Below are positions 1 to 7,552 of a stretch of 64,000 nucleotides of DNA, piece after piece (the first letter of the stretch is position 1; every line of letters starts with the position of its first letter). The stretch is from Massilia sp. YIM B02763 (GTDB lineage: Bacteria; Pseudomonadota; Gammaproteobacteria; Burkholderiales; Burkholderiaceae_D), in NCBI RefSeq assembly GCF_030412015.1, contig NZ_JASNRD010000001.1:716552-780551 (forward strand), written 5' to 3'. The notes beneath the pieces are model-generated. The model saw only the letters and a list, made by a program, of their open reading frames with translations. It was not told the DNA's origin and did no database searches. A program made the translations under genes and the position numbers.

Positions 1-1653
1 ACAGAAATGGAAATTACAGCGAGACCATTGATGTAGAGGCTAAAATCTTGTCCCAGTCAGCAATTGCAATGCGTAGGTCTATAAATCTAAAAAAGACAAA
101 CAATATTTTACATTTCGAAGTTGTGCAAGCCTCCTACAAAAATAAATTAGAGGCGAACAAAAAGGCGGAAATCTTGCATGACACTGATCAAGGATTATCC
201 ATAGTTTTCCGCGACATAGCGGTTGGAGATGAAATCAAATATAAATTGCGAATTTACTACCAAGCAATAGTACCCAAATCACCCTCACTGGTTTATAAGT
301 TCGATAGCGACATGAAGGATAATCCCATAGAAGTTAACGTGGTCTATCCCGCTTCGCTTGAACTAAAATTTGAGACAAACTTACTGATTAGCACTCCGAG
401 AAAAAAATAAGCGATAGAATTATTGAGCATTTTCAGGCGCTTAAGCGAACTGGAGCGGAAAATATAAATGCAGAGCAAGGTTACCTGTATATAACGGCGC
501 TGAAGAGTTACGAGCAACTTGGTTCAAAATATTACGGCATGTATTTTGAAAATGCTCGAGTCGGGGATCAGGCCGCTAAAATCGGCACTGCACTTGATTT
601 AAAGGACAAGTCACCAGAAGCTAAAGCTTTCGCTGTTCTGCAATGGATTGGTAAAAACATAGGTTACGCTACCGCGTCACCGCTGTTCAACAATATCCAT
701 CCCCAATCACCAAGTGAAACATTGCTTAGAAAAAACGGCGATTGCAAGGATCACGTAAATTTGGCGATTGCTTTGTTGAGATTTTTTCGCATCGAGGCAT
801 ATCCGGTACTCTTGAATAGATCACAACAGAATCCGCCTATAACTCCGGTTTGGCAAGCTTTTGACCATGTTATTCTATACATACCGAAATTCCATAAGTT
901 TTACGATATGACAAATTCAATAGATAAAGATTGCCTAGTTCAAAATATTCAAGGTTCAATAGCTTTGCTCGCATCACCTCGAGCCGTCATGGTCACATTA
1001 CCTTCGCAAGAGCAGAGTCCAACAACGGTTGATGCCAGATACAACTTAGGAATGAAAATATAGATGGCACAATCGAGTATATAGGTAGAGCAAACGATCG
1101 TTATTTTCCAAAGGCGTTTTCGCAAGCACTCAGTTCGTCATTGCCAAATTCTATACTAAACAATAACTTGAAAAGGCACGGCTTTATCAGTCCTAAATCC
1201 GAATTCCAGTTTAACGACAAGAACTCTACTGCTGAGCTAAAACTAAGCGCCAACATCATATGGAACGAGAAGACTTCACTCTCATTAAGATTTTCTCCCT
1301 TACTCAAACTTCCTTCATCTCCAATTGAATTTATCGACAATTTCCTAGATGATAAAACAGGCGCAAGATGCATCTCACAAAATTATCGCGAACGTTTCAC
1401 ATTGAAACTACCTGCCGGCGTAAATGTTAAGTCGGCCCCTAACAATCATATCTACAAATCTGAGTTTACTAAATTTAGTAGCATCTATCTCATGAGAGGC
1501 AATACCCTATATGTTGAAAGAAAAATTCAATCAAACTATCCTGGAAGCGGCTGCAGCCCTTACATTATCCGATCTGAAAGAGCATTGACACGTCAGATTC
1601 AAAAAGACAACACACATGTTATAGAACTCACCGGCAAGTTCCAAAAAAAGTAA
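1..1653 (+). pseudogene. DUF3857/transglutaminase-like protein, 5' end outside window, broken by two -1 shifts
   Basis: Three consecutive reading frames give one continuous protein of the DUF3857-transglutaminase type. The first part (open from the window edge, no start seen) resembles the N-terminal beta domain. The second (frame of 539-1063, open from about 401) carries the transglutaminase triad: Cys in NGDCKDH, His in FDHVILY and Asp in FYDMTN. The third (frame of 1141-1653, open from about 1033) is the C-terminal beta domain. The first break is at seven A residues (401-407), the second at AAAA (1055-1058); both need a -1 shift, meaning one A is missing at each. The gene is AT-rich, unlike the rest of the window, and lies on a decayed island. 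It may be a pseudogene, an assembly indel in homopolymers, or slippage-expressed. The family is usually exported or membrane-associated; substrate unknown. Confidence 0.75.
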
Positions 1654-2092
1654 ATGCAAAGTGCGTTTCCTCGTGCGACTGCCGAGGCTGATTGATCAGT
1701 CAAAATATCGATCACAAAAGTATCTAGTTAAAAATCTTATCTACCTGACGTGGCCGTTCATTAAGTATGCACCGAAATTTCGATACCGCGAACGCTGAAC
1801 TAGAAGCAATGACGATATAATGATTTTCGCGCTTCAAGCTTTTCGTGCATTGAAAGAAGAGGGGCGAACATGTTCGAGTTCGCAAAAAAAAAGGAACTTT
1901 GCTACCGGCATTCCGGCCTACCAGCATCGACACATCTACCAGTTATTTAGTATTTCCTTTGAGGATCTTCGACCAGCCATAAGGGATGTTGCGTCAAAAC
2001 CAAATTTGGAGACAGATTTCCTTCCAGACGTCTGATTTACAGGTATATAGAAGATCGGTCTGAATTTTATTAAGTATCAAGCTTTTTGAAAA
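1654..2092. other. AT-rich intergenic stretch, nothing recognised
   Basis: This 440-base stretch has no gene I can support. A 71-codon plus-strand frame at 1820-2035 starts inside it but has no ribosome binding site, no recognisable domain and a composition unlike a known family. The AT content matches the neighbouring accessory genes, so it is probably degraded island DNA. Confidence 0.4.
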
Positions 2093-2341
2093 TTAGCTGT
2101 TCTTTTTAAGATAATATGCTGAAAAAAGGCCGAACGGCCAAGTTATAAATAACAATCTTTCCCAGAGCTTGAAATTCTCGTAATCATCAATTGAGTGTGG
2201 AGCGCCGTAACGGCCACAAAACTGCGTTCCGTTTAAATTCCCACATGGTTTAATCGGTGAATCTGGAAAAGAAAGAAAACCGACGACCAGAAGTGCAATG
2301 CAACCCGACAACACTAATTTTGCCAACGTAGTCTTTTTCAT
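2093..2341 (-). CDS. small predicted membrane protein, unknown function
   Basis: An 82-residue protein begins MKKTTLAK, followed by a hydrophobic stretch (residues 9-24). A lipobox-like LSGC at 11-14 is present, but hydrophobicity continues beyond it, so a membrane anchor is as likely as a lipoprotein. A second hydrophobic segment (about 63-79, LLFITWPFGLFSAYYL) ends just before a KK tail. Two cysteines (residues 33 and 42) flank a short polar loop. No strong Shine-Dalgarno sequence is visible before the ATG. It sits alone in AT-rich DNA between the broken transglutaminase gene and the IS, so it is island cargo of unknown role. I do not recognise the family. Confidence 0.5.
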   Translation of the reverse strand: MKKTTLAKLVLSGCIALLVVGFLSFPDSPIKPCGNLNGTQFCGRYGAPHSIDDYENFKLWERLLFITWPFGLFSAYYLKKNS

Positions 2342-2601
2342 TTGTAGAAGAAGCGGAAATAAGAAAATTTAATCCAATATTGCTCAAGCGACGATCAATA
2401 ATTATTGATGAACGCATAGTTATAAATCCATTCCTTGCGTGACATTTAAATTATGTTGCATGCACTACAAACTTCGACACAAAAGAAACCGTTGCTGCGA
2501 GTAACGAGATAGGTATGACAACATAAGCAGAGCCAACTTCACCATTAATATTTTCGGAGTAAGCATATTGACTTAAGTCTCAGTGATAGTTTCAACTAAA
2601 T

Positions 2602-2913
2602 TCAAACTTGTGACTCAACACCGTATCGTAGCATAAATTCCTTGGTCTCAGAATACAGCCCTCTATGCCGAGTTCTCTTATGCATACTTGAGCAGCGCTC
2701 GACACGTCTTGCGGAGGCAACGGTCCTTGTGCTCATATAGGAATCTCCACGCAGCGTTTTGATCGTCACACGTTCAAAATTTAAGTATTTTTGGAATGGA
2801 GAGAGGTCGACGTTCCAAATATCGAGTTCATAGACCAGCCAATTTTTGTCCGAGCTAAGCGCAATATTCGCTGTGATTCCATCGCGATCAGGATACTCGG
2901 CTTTTACGAGACT
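2602..2913 (-). pseudogene. 3' remnant of a small-protein gene cut off by the IS (DUF6984-like at best)
   Basis: The frame that reads out of the transposase across the IS edge encodes about 104 flanking residues. The stretch EYPDRDGITANIAL followed by YELDIWNVDLSPFQKY recalls small proteins of the DUF6984/immunity-like type (a DGV..T.NVD..LFELD.WKVDFSPL pattern from memory). This is a resemblance, not a search result. It has no start of its own and ends at TGA (2602-2604). I read it as the tail of a gene whose front was lost when the IS inserted or mediated a deletion. The downstream half, with basic residues, is not recognised. Confidence 0.35.
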
Positions 2914-2917
2914 GGCC

Positions 2918-2929
2918 TGCTGCCGATTC
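2918..2929 (+). repeat. IS terminal inverted repeat, transposase-distal end
   Basis: TGCTGCCGATTC reads inward here and again inward on the other strand at 4137-4148. The match continues with mismatches to about position 2939. Confidence 0.85.
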
Positions 2930-3801
2930 GGATGACACCGCTTTAAAGCTTTTCTAGCTTCTTCAAACTGCACCGGGCTGACATATCCCAGCCTCGAATG
3001 ACGTCGCGTAGGATCATAGAAGCGCTCAATGTAATCGAACACGTCTGAGCGGGCCTAGGCGCGTGTTCGGTACACCTTGCGTGCCATGCGTTCAGTCTTG
3101 AGAGAGCTGAAGAAGCTTTCCATTGCCGAGTTGTCCCAGACTTCGCCGGCCCGGCTCATGCTGCAGGTAATGCCCTGTTCCTTGAGCAGTTGCTGGAAAT
3201 GCTCGCTGGTGTATTGGCTGCCCTGGTCCGAATGATGTAGCAAGGCTGTCGGCTTACCTCGACGCCAGACACCCATCATCAACGCGTCGACAACCAACTG
3301 CGAAGTCATGCTGTCCTGCATTGACCAGCCAACGATACGGCGCGAATACAGGTCCAGCACAGCCGCGACGTACAGCCACCCTTCGGCAGTCCAGATATAA
3401 GTGAAGTCGGCCACCCATTTCTGATTGGGCGCCTCGGCCCGGAACTGCCGATCGAGCACGTTCTCTGCCGCAGTGCTACGTGCTCCGAGATCACTGGGCA
3501 AACCTCGGCGTCGAGGACGAGCGCGCAAGGCCTGCTCACGCATCAGACGTTCGATACGGTGCAGGCCACATGACAGTCCTTGCTCAAGAACGTCGTGCCA
3601 CACCCGCCGGGCTCCATAGGTACGGTCACTGCGCAGGAAGCTTTGCCTTACCTGCGCAGTGAGCATCTCGTCTTTTCTGCTACGATCGCTTGGCGGACGA
3701 GTCAGCCAAGCATAGAAACCGCCCCTCGAGACACCGAGCGCCTCGCACATCAAATTGACCGGCCAGACTCCTCGGTGCTTCGCAACGAAGCCGAACTTCA
3801 A
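2918..3801 (-). pseudogene. IS3-family transposase OrfB with internal amber stop
   Basis: OrfB is the rve-type DDE integrase half of the transposase. The helix-turn-helix-like start (MKFGFVAKHRGVWPVNLMC) is followed by the catalytic core: Asp in VADFTYIW, Asp in HHSDQGSQY and Glu in NSAMESFFSSLK. The frame stops at TAG (3057-3055) after VYRTRA. The very next codons in the same frame encode the standard C-terminus (DVFDYIERFYDPTRRHS, then LGYVSPVQF), so the TAG most likely replaced CAG (Gln). No stop codon precedes the IS edge; the frame runs into flanking DNA. OrfB would normally be made by -1 frameshifting from OrfA. Confidence 0.8.
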
Positions 3802-4091
3802 ATCGACTCCTTCGCGAAGTAGGCCGCGGCTTTTTTCAAGATGTCGCGCTCCATCTTGAGCTTGGCGACTTCCTTACGCAGCCGTGCTATCTCGGCCTCC
3901 TACAACGTCATCTTGCCGTTGCCCGGAAATGCTTCCTCAGGCTGCTCGCGATGCTCGCGTACCCACTTGCGCAACACATTCTCGTGCACATCCAGATCCT
4001 GGGCCGCTTGGCGTAGTGAGACGCCGCGCTCATCAACCAACTTCACCGCCTCAAGCTTAACCTCGCGGCTGAACTGCCTTCTTGCTGCCAT
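3798..4091 (-). pseudogene. IS3-family transposase OrfA with internal amber stop
   Basis: OrfA starts at ATG 4091 with a good GGAGG ribosome binding site. It carries the IS3 helix-turn-helix (KLEAVKLVDERGVSLRQAA, then HENVLRKWVREH) and, after an in-frame TAG at 3902-3900, the leucine-zipper region ending FAKESI at TGA 3800-3798. The zipper is intact in the same frame, so the TAG probably replaced CAG or GAG. OrfA ends overlapping the OrfB frame in the -1 register, near an AAAAAA run (3831-3836) typical of programmed frameshifting in this family. Confidence 0.8.
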
Positions 4092-4136
4092 TGATTCCTC
4101 CTGACTCCCATTTTCCACCTTAACTTGGTGTCTGTG

Positions 4137-4148
4137 GAATCGGCAGCA
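4137..4148 (-). repeat. IS terminal inverted repeat, OrfA-proximal end
   Basis: This is the reverse complement of the 12-bp end at 2918-2929, lying 46 bases upstream of the OrfA start. The outer flank is GGCC on both sides. Confidence 0.85.
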
Positions 4149-5201
4149 GGCCACACGGATATCCTTATGCCCTGTGATCTTCGCAATCAGAACGTCGGAC
4201 AGCTTAGTCTTTTCATAAAGTCGACAGGTCGCCTCGTGGCGAAGGTCGTGGAAGTGCAAGTCTTCAGACCCCGCCAACATAAAGATACGCGCGAACCTCG
4301 CTGATAGGCTCGCGGTAGTGTTGTTAAGCGCCTCGCCTGAATCATCTCCCGACCAGAAAGGTAGGAGTCGGCCATGCCGCGCGCTGATCGCCGTCTTGTG
4401 ATTCTTCATATACACCGAAAGCAGATATGTGATGGGCGTAGGTAGCGGCACCTGCCGAGACGATCCATTCTTCGTACGCTCCAGGAATATGGTCCGCTTG
4501 TCCAGGTCGACCTGCGTGATGGACAGCGTATAGCACTCGCGCAAGCGCATGGCCGTCTGCAAAGCCAACTCGAACAGGAGCAGCTCATCCGCCCTTCCCT
4601 GCAATTGCTTGCGGATACGGCGCTCCTCGTCGGGCAGAAGTCGGCGATCCCGCTCCTCGTCGATACGCGGCTTGAGACCTCGCTTCGCAAGCATGCCGGC
4701 ATCAGTTTCGGTATAGGTTGCGAAGCCACGCTTCAGCAGGCGCAACGGGTTCTGCGCCATGATCTCGGGGTGCTTGCGCAGCATCCAGTCGAAGCAGCGC
4801 GCCAGGGCGCCATGCCGGTGACGGATGGTCCCAGGGGCCAGATGGCTTTTTTGCTTCATGTCGCGGATCCACTCTTCGGCCCACGCGTAATTCAGGGAGC
4901 CCGTGCTGAGCTTCTCCACGCTCGGCATGACAGCGTTAAGGAGTTTTTGCTCCGACAGCGGCACCGGATTATGGCGTAGGTATTCGGCGATGCAGCGCTG
5001 CACTGTCCAGATCTCGTTGCGGGGCTGGTCGCGTTCGAGCAATGCCGCCGGCACGATGCCTTGTGCCAGCAACCCTTCGAGTTGCCGACCGTATTGCTCG
5101 GCAGCCTCGCGGGTGTCGAAGGTTGCCCAGAGGGCTTTGGGAAGGAGCTTGTGCGTGACGCGAAGCTGATACCCGTACGGGCGCTTTATGATGGTAGCCA
5201 T
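4149..5201 (-). pseudogene. tyrosine recombinase (phage/island integrase), 3' end lost at IS
   Basis: The start MATIIKRPYG at 5201 is chosen because the codons upstream look non-coding. About 350 residues remain. An N-terminal arm/SAM-like region is followed by the catalytic domain: Arg in LQTAMRLRE, Lys in ERTKNGSS, HxxR in HDLRHEA and His in ITGHKDIRV. The frame then enters the IS left end, so the last 30 or so residues with the nucleophilic Tyr are gone. The gene lies 180 bases from the 3' end of tRNA-Cys, in the arrangement usual for islands that integrate into tRNA 3' ends. It should be unable to excise the island. Confidence 0.85.
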
Positions 5202-5303
5202 GGTCCGCGCATCGTATGCCTGATGAATGCGGGGCCATTTGATCCGGGTCGACCTAATGACATCGGACGGATAGACGTTGACGACCTGTAGGCCGCTAAT
5301 GCA

Positions 5304-5331
5304 TGTGGTGCACCACAAATTCGATGTGGTG
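5304..5331. promoter_or_regulatory. perfect palindrome TGTGGTGCACCACA plus half-site, possible operator or integrase arm site
   Basis: A 14-bp perfect palindrome at 5304-5317 is followed 21 bp downstream by a further TGTGGTG (5325-5331). The sites lie between the integrase start and the tRNA-Cys 3' end. The two-helical-turn spacing fits binding by one dimer plus a neighbour. An integrase arm-type site or an operator for the integrase promoter are both possible. Confidence 0.35.
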
Positions 5332-5379
5332 CCCAATCGGGCTGAACCGGGAGTGAAACGCTGTCCTACTGGGAGAATC

Positions 5380-5453
5380 TGGAGGCGAGGACGGGAGTCG
5401 AACCCGTCTAGACGGCTTTGCAGGCCGCTGCATAACCGCTTTGCTACCTCGCC
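5380..5453 (-). tRNA. tRNA-Cys(GCA)
   Basis: This 74-nt gene includes an encoded CCA. Acceptor GGCGAGG pairs with CCTCGCC, the discriminator is U73 as expected for Cys, and the anticodon loop CTGCAAA gives GCA. It is the last gene of the tRNA-Gly operon and the apparent integration site of the island to its left. Confidence 0.95.
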
Positions 5454-5525
5454 CGAGGTGTCTGACGATGCTGACGTGGCGGGTTATCGGACCACATCGG
5501 CACGGGAAGGTGCTTCCCTGAAATC

Positions 5526-5601
5526 TGGAGCGGGAGAAGAGTCTCGAACTCTCGACCTCAACCTTGGCAAGGTTGCGCTCTACCAACTGAGCTACTCCCG
5601 C
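5526..5601 (-). tRNA. tRNA-Gly(GCC), copy 1 (canonical)
   Basis: This 76-nt gene encodes CCA. Acceptor GCGGGAG/CTCCCGC, anticodon loop TTGCCAA (GCC), T-arm GAGAG-TTCGAGA-CTCTT all pair. It is the most promoter-distal Gly copy of the array and is unchanged from the consensus. Confidence 0.95.
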
Positions 5602-5647
5602 GTGGAGTGACTGCCAACTACATTACTGCTAAAACGATACTGCCTTC

Positions 5648-5723
5648 TGGAGCGGGAGAAGAGTCTCGAACTCTCGACCTCAACCTTCGCAAGGTTGCGC
5701 TCTACCCACTGAGCTACTCCCGC
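5648..5723 (-). tRNA. tRNA-Gly-like with anticodon GCG (Arg-type), copy 2
   Basis: The body is tRNA-Gly, but the anticodon loop reads TTGCGAA, giving GCG, which would pair with CGC/CGU (Arg). The D-loop has G in place of T next to GG. All stems still pair. The tRNA could be inert, charged with Gly, or weakly recognised by ArgRS. Confidence 0.8.
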
Positions 5724-5755
5724 TTAGGAGCACTACCATTCACATCGCAATACAC

Positions 5756-5831
5756 TGGAGCGGGAGAAGAGTCTCGAACTCTCGACCTCACCCTTGGCAA
5801 GGTTGCGCTCTACCCACTGAGCTACTCCCGC
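5756..5831 (-). tRNA. tRNA-Gly(GCC), copy 3, mismatched anticodon stem
   Basis: The anticodon is GCC, but the 3' anticodon stem reads GGGTG against CAACC, leaving an A29-G41 mismatch. The D-loop T-to-G change is also present. Function is probably reduced. Confidence 0.85.
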
Positions 5832-5863
5832 TTAGGAGCACTACCATTCACATCGCAATACAC

Positions 5864-5939
5864 TGGAGCGGGAGAAGAGTCTCGAACTCTCGACCTCACC
5901 CTTGGCAAGGTTGCGCTCTACCAACTGAGCTACTCCCGC
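5864..5939 (-). tRNA. tRNA-Gly(GCC), copy 4, mismatched anticodon stem
   Basis: It carries the same A29-G41 mismatch (GGGTG) as copy 3 but the standard D-loop. Copies 3 and 4 are separated by an identical 32-bp spacer, so one arose from the other. Confidence 0.85.
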
Positions 5940-5971
5940 TTAGGAGCACTACCATTCACATCGCAAAACAC

Positions 5972-6047
5972 TGGAGCGGGAGAAGAGTCTCGAACTCTCG
6001 ACCTCAACCTTCGCAAGGTTGCGCTCTACCAACTGAGCTACTCCCGC
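5972..6047 (-). tRNA. tRNA-Gly-like with anticodon GCG (Arg-type), copy 5
   Basis: The anticodon loop is TTGCGAA (GCG) and the rest is the consensus tRNA-Gly, including the standard D-loop. It differs from copy 2 in the D-loop, so the GCG anticodon occurs in two distinguishable copies. Confidence 0.8.
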
Positions 6048-6088
6048 ATTGGAGTCTTACTATGTCGCCTAGCACATCTTGCGATGCT

Positions 6089-6164
6089 TGGAGCGGGAGA
6101 CGAGTCTCGAACTCTCGACCTCAACCTTGGCAAGGTTGCGCTCTACCCACTGAGCTACTCCCGC
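6089..6164 (-). tRNA. tRNA-Gly(GCC), copy 6, T-stem mismatch
   Basis: The anticodon is GCC. The 3' T-stem reads CTCGT instead of CTCTT, giving an A50-G64 mismatch. The D-loop T-to-G change is present. Confidence 0.85.
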
Positions 6165-6196
6165 TTAGGAGCACTACCATTCACATCGCAATACAC

Positions 6197-6272
6197 TGGA
6201 GCGGGAGAAGAGTCTCGAAATCTCGACCTCAACCTTGGCAAGGTTGCGCTCTACCAACTGAGCTACTCCCGC
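6197..6272 (-). tRNA. tRNA-Gly(GCC), copy 7, G53 lost
   Basis: The anticodon is GCC. The T-stem G53 is changed to T, breaking the nearly universal G53-C61 pair that closes the T-loop. This copy is probably impaired. Confidence 0.8.
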
Positions 6273-6313
6273 ATTGGAGTCTTACTATGTCGCCTAGCAC
6301 ATCTTGCGATGCT

Positions 6314-6389
6314 TGGAGCGGGAGAAGAGTCTCGAACTCTCGACCTCAACCTTGGCTAGGTTGCGCTCTACCAACTGAGCTACTCCCGC
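6314..6389 (-). tRNA. tRNA-Gly(GCC), copy 8, U33 changed to A
   Basis: The anticodon loop is TAGCCAA, so the almost invariant U33 is replaced by A. The rest matches the consensus. A U-turn defect would weaken decoding. Confidence 0.8.
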
Positions 6390-6468
6390 GTCGCTAGGAC
6401 TATCGATTATCTCAGATTATTTACTACTTTCCAAGACAACCTTTTTGTTCCGTACCGCCTGCAAACGC

Positions 6469-6544
6469 TGGAGCGGGAGAAGAGTCTCGAACTCTCGAGC
6501 TCAACCTTGGCAAGGTTGCGCTCTACCAACTGAGCTACTCCCGC
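6469..6544 (-). tRNA. tRNA-Gly(GCC), copy 9, variable-loop change
   Basis: The anticodon and all stems are consensus; only the variable loop differs (AGCTC instead of AGGTC, at position 46). It is probably functional. Confidence 0.9.
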
Positions 6545-6623
6545 GTCGCTAGGACTATCGATTATCTCAGATTTTTTACTACTTTCCAAGACAACCTTTT
6601 TGTTCCGTACCGCCTGCAAACGC

Positions 6624-6699
6624 TGGAGCGGGAGAAGAGTCTCGAACTCTCGACCTCAACCTTGGCAAGGTTGCGCTCTACCAACTGAGCTACTCCCGC
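6624..6699 (-). tRNA. tRNA-Gly(GCC), copy 10 (canonical, promoter-proximal)
   Basis: This is a consensus tRNA-Gly(GCC) with encoded CCA. It starts about 30 bases after the predicted transcription start and is the first gene of the array transcript. Confidence 0.95.
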
Positions 6700-6737
6700 T
6701 TCGGTTCGTTTGCTGCAATGTCTCGCAACAGGCAGGC

Positions 6738-6765
6738 ATTATAGAGATGCTGAGCTATGTGTCAA
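6738..6765 (-). promoter_or_regulatory. sigma-70 promoter of the tRNA-Gly/Cys operon
   Basis: On the minus strand a perfect -35 TTGACA (6765-6760) and a perfect -10 TATAAT (6743-6738) are separated by 16 bp. The start would fall near 6731, about 30 bases before the first tRNA. It lies just after the pgsA stop codon. Confidence 0.85.
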
Positions 6766-6778
6766 GGATGACTTGTCA

Positions 6779-7363
6779 TCAATCCATGACGCCCGACTTC
6801 TCCTTGATGAGCGGCCAGGCCTTGCGCAGGTAATACAGCATCGACCAGACCGTCAGCACGCCCGCGATCCACAGCAGCAGTTCGCCCGCCAGGTGGGTGT
6901 CGAAGCCGGCGAACAGGGGGTCGTGGAACAGCAGCAGCGGGATCGCGATCATCTGGGCGGCCGTCTTGATCTTGCCGAGCGAGCTCACCGCCACCGACTT
7001 GCGCGCGCCGATCTCGGCCATCCATTCACGCAGCGCCGAGATGGTGATCTCGCGGCCGATGATGATGAAGGCAATGACCGCGTTCACCCTGCCGAGCTGG
7101 ACCAGCACCAGCAGCGCACCGGCGACCATCAGCTTGTCCGCGACGGGGTCGAGGAAGGCGCCGAAGGCCGAGGTCTGATTCCAGCGCCGCGCCAGGTAGC
7201 CGTCGAACCAGTCGGTGACGGCGGCGACGATGAAGACCAGCGTGGCGGCCAGGTTGCGGTCGGCCGTGTGCAGCCAGTGGTCGGGAAGGTAATACACACC
7301 GACGACCAGCGGAATCAGCGCGACCCGCAGCCAAGTGAGGAAAATCGGAATATTGAAGGGCAT
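6779..7363 (-). CDS. pgsA: CDP-diacylglycerol--glycerol-3-phosphate 3-phosphatidyltransferase
   Basis: PgsA makes phosphatidylglycerol phosphate from CDP-diacylglycerol and glycerol-3-phosphate at the inner membrane, the committed step to phosphatidylglycerol and cardiolipin. The 194-residue protein has the complete CDP-alcohol phosphatidyltransferase motif (DWFDGYLAR ... G ... D ... D, about residues 48-74) with all acidic metal ligands, and several transmembrane helices. The start MPFNIPIF at 7363 matches the family; the frame is open further upstream, but those codons look non-coding. It follows uvrC on the same strand and precedes the tRNA-Gly promoter, an order common in Burkholderiales. 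Confidence 0.95.
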   Translation of the reverse strand: MPFNIPIFLTWLRVALIPLVVGVYYLPDHWLHTADRNLAATLVFIVAAVTDWFDGYLARRWNQTSAFGAFLDPVADKLMVAGALLVLVQLGRVNAVIAFIIIGREITISALREWMAEIGARKSVAVSSLGKIKTAAQMIAIPLLLFHDPLFAGFDTHLAGELLLWIAGVLTVWSMLYYLRKAWPLIKEKSGVMD

Positions 7364-7552
7364 GAGCAACTCGAGAACGGCGGGCCTGACAAGTGGCCCG
7401 TGAAGCTTGCGTGCGCGCCTACCGCGCGCCGCTAGTCTACATGGCTCTTGCCTTTTAAACCAGTTGAGCTCAGCGGTGCGGGTGTGTGCATGCGCCTCGT
7501 ACATATGAAGGTAAAACGCCGTCGCCCCGCAGGGGCGACGCGGAAGCAACGC

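Larger units (their letters stand above)
2918..4148 (-). mobile_element. IS3-family insertion sequence, about 1231 bp, probably inactive
   Basis: The element has 12-bp perfect terminal inverted repeats starting TG and ending CA (TGCTGCCGATTC), extending imperfectly through GACACC on both sides. It is flanked by GGCC at 2914-2917 and 4149-4152, consistent with a 4-bp target duplication; because GGCC is palindromic it also prolongs the inverted repeat. Inside are OrfA and OrfB in a -1 frame relation, as in IS3 elements. Each has one in-frame TAG, so normal transposase should not be made. The left neighbour is a small-protein remnant and the right neighbour a truncated integrase, so the target was either the integrase gene or a junction already rearranged. 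Confidence 0.85.
5602..6623. repeat. tandem-duplicated spacers of the tRNA-Gly array
   Basis: Three spacer families show how the array grew. Family A (32 bp) is at 5724-5755, 5832-5863, 5940-5971 and 6165-6196. Family B (41 bp) is at 6048-6088 and 6273-6313. Family C (79 bp) is at 6390-6468 and 6545-6623. The spacer at 5602-5647 is unique. Copies within a family are nearly identical, so growth was by unequal recombination of one- and two-gene units. Confidence 0.9.

Noticed and set aside
1820..2035. 71-codon frame in the AT-rich island
   Set aside because: No ribosome binding site, no family resemblance.
5607..6359. A 250-codon repetitive plus-strand frame across the tRNA-Gly array
   Set aside because: It is the antisense reading of the tandem tRNAs (GEESRTLDL repeats) and its period follows the tRNA units.
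5526..6699. CRISPR-like array
   Set aside because: The repeats are 76-nt tRNA genes with full cloverleaf pairing, and the spacers are themselves repeated.
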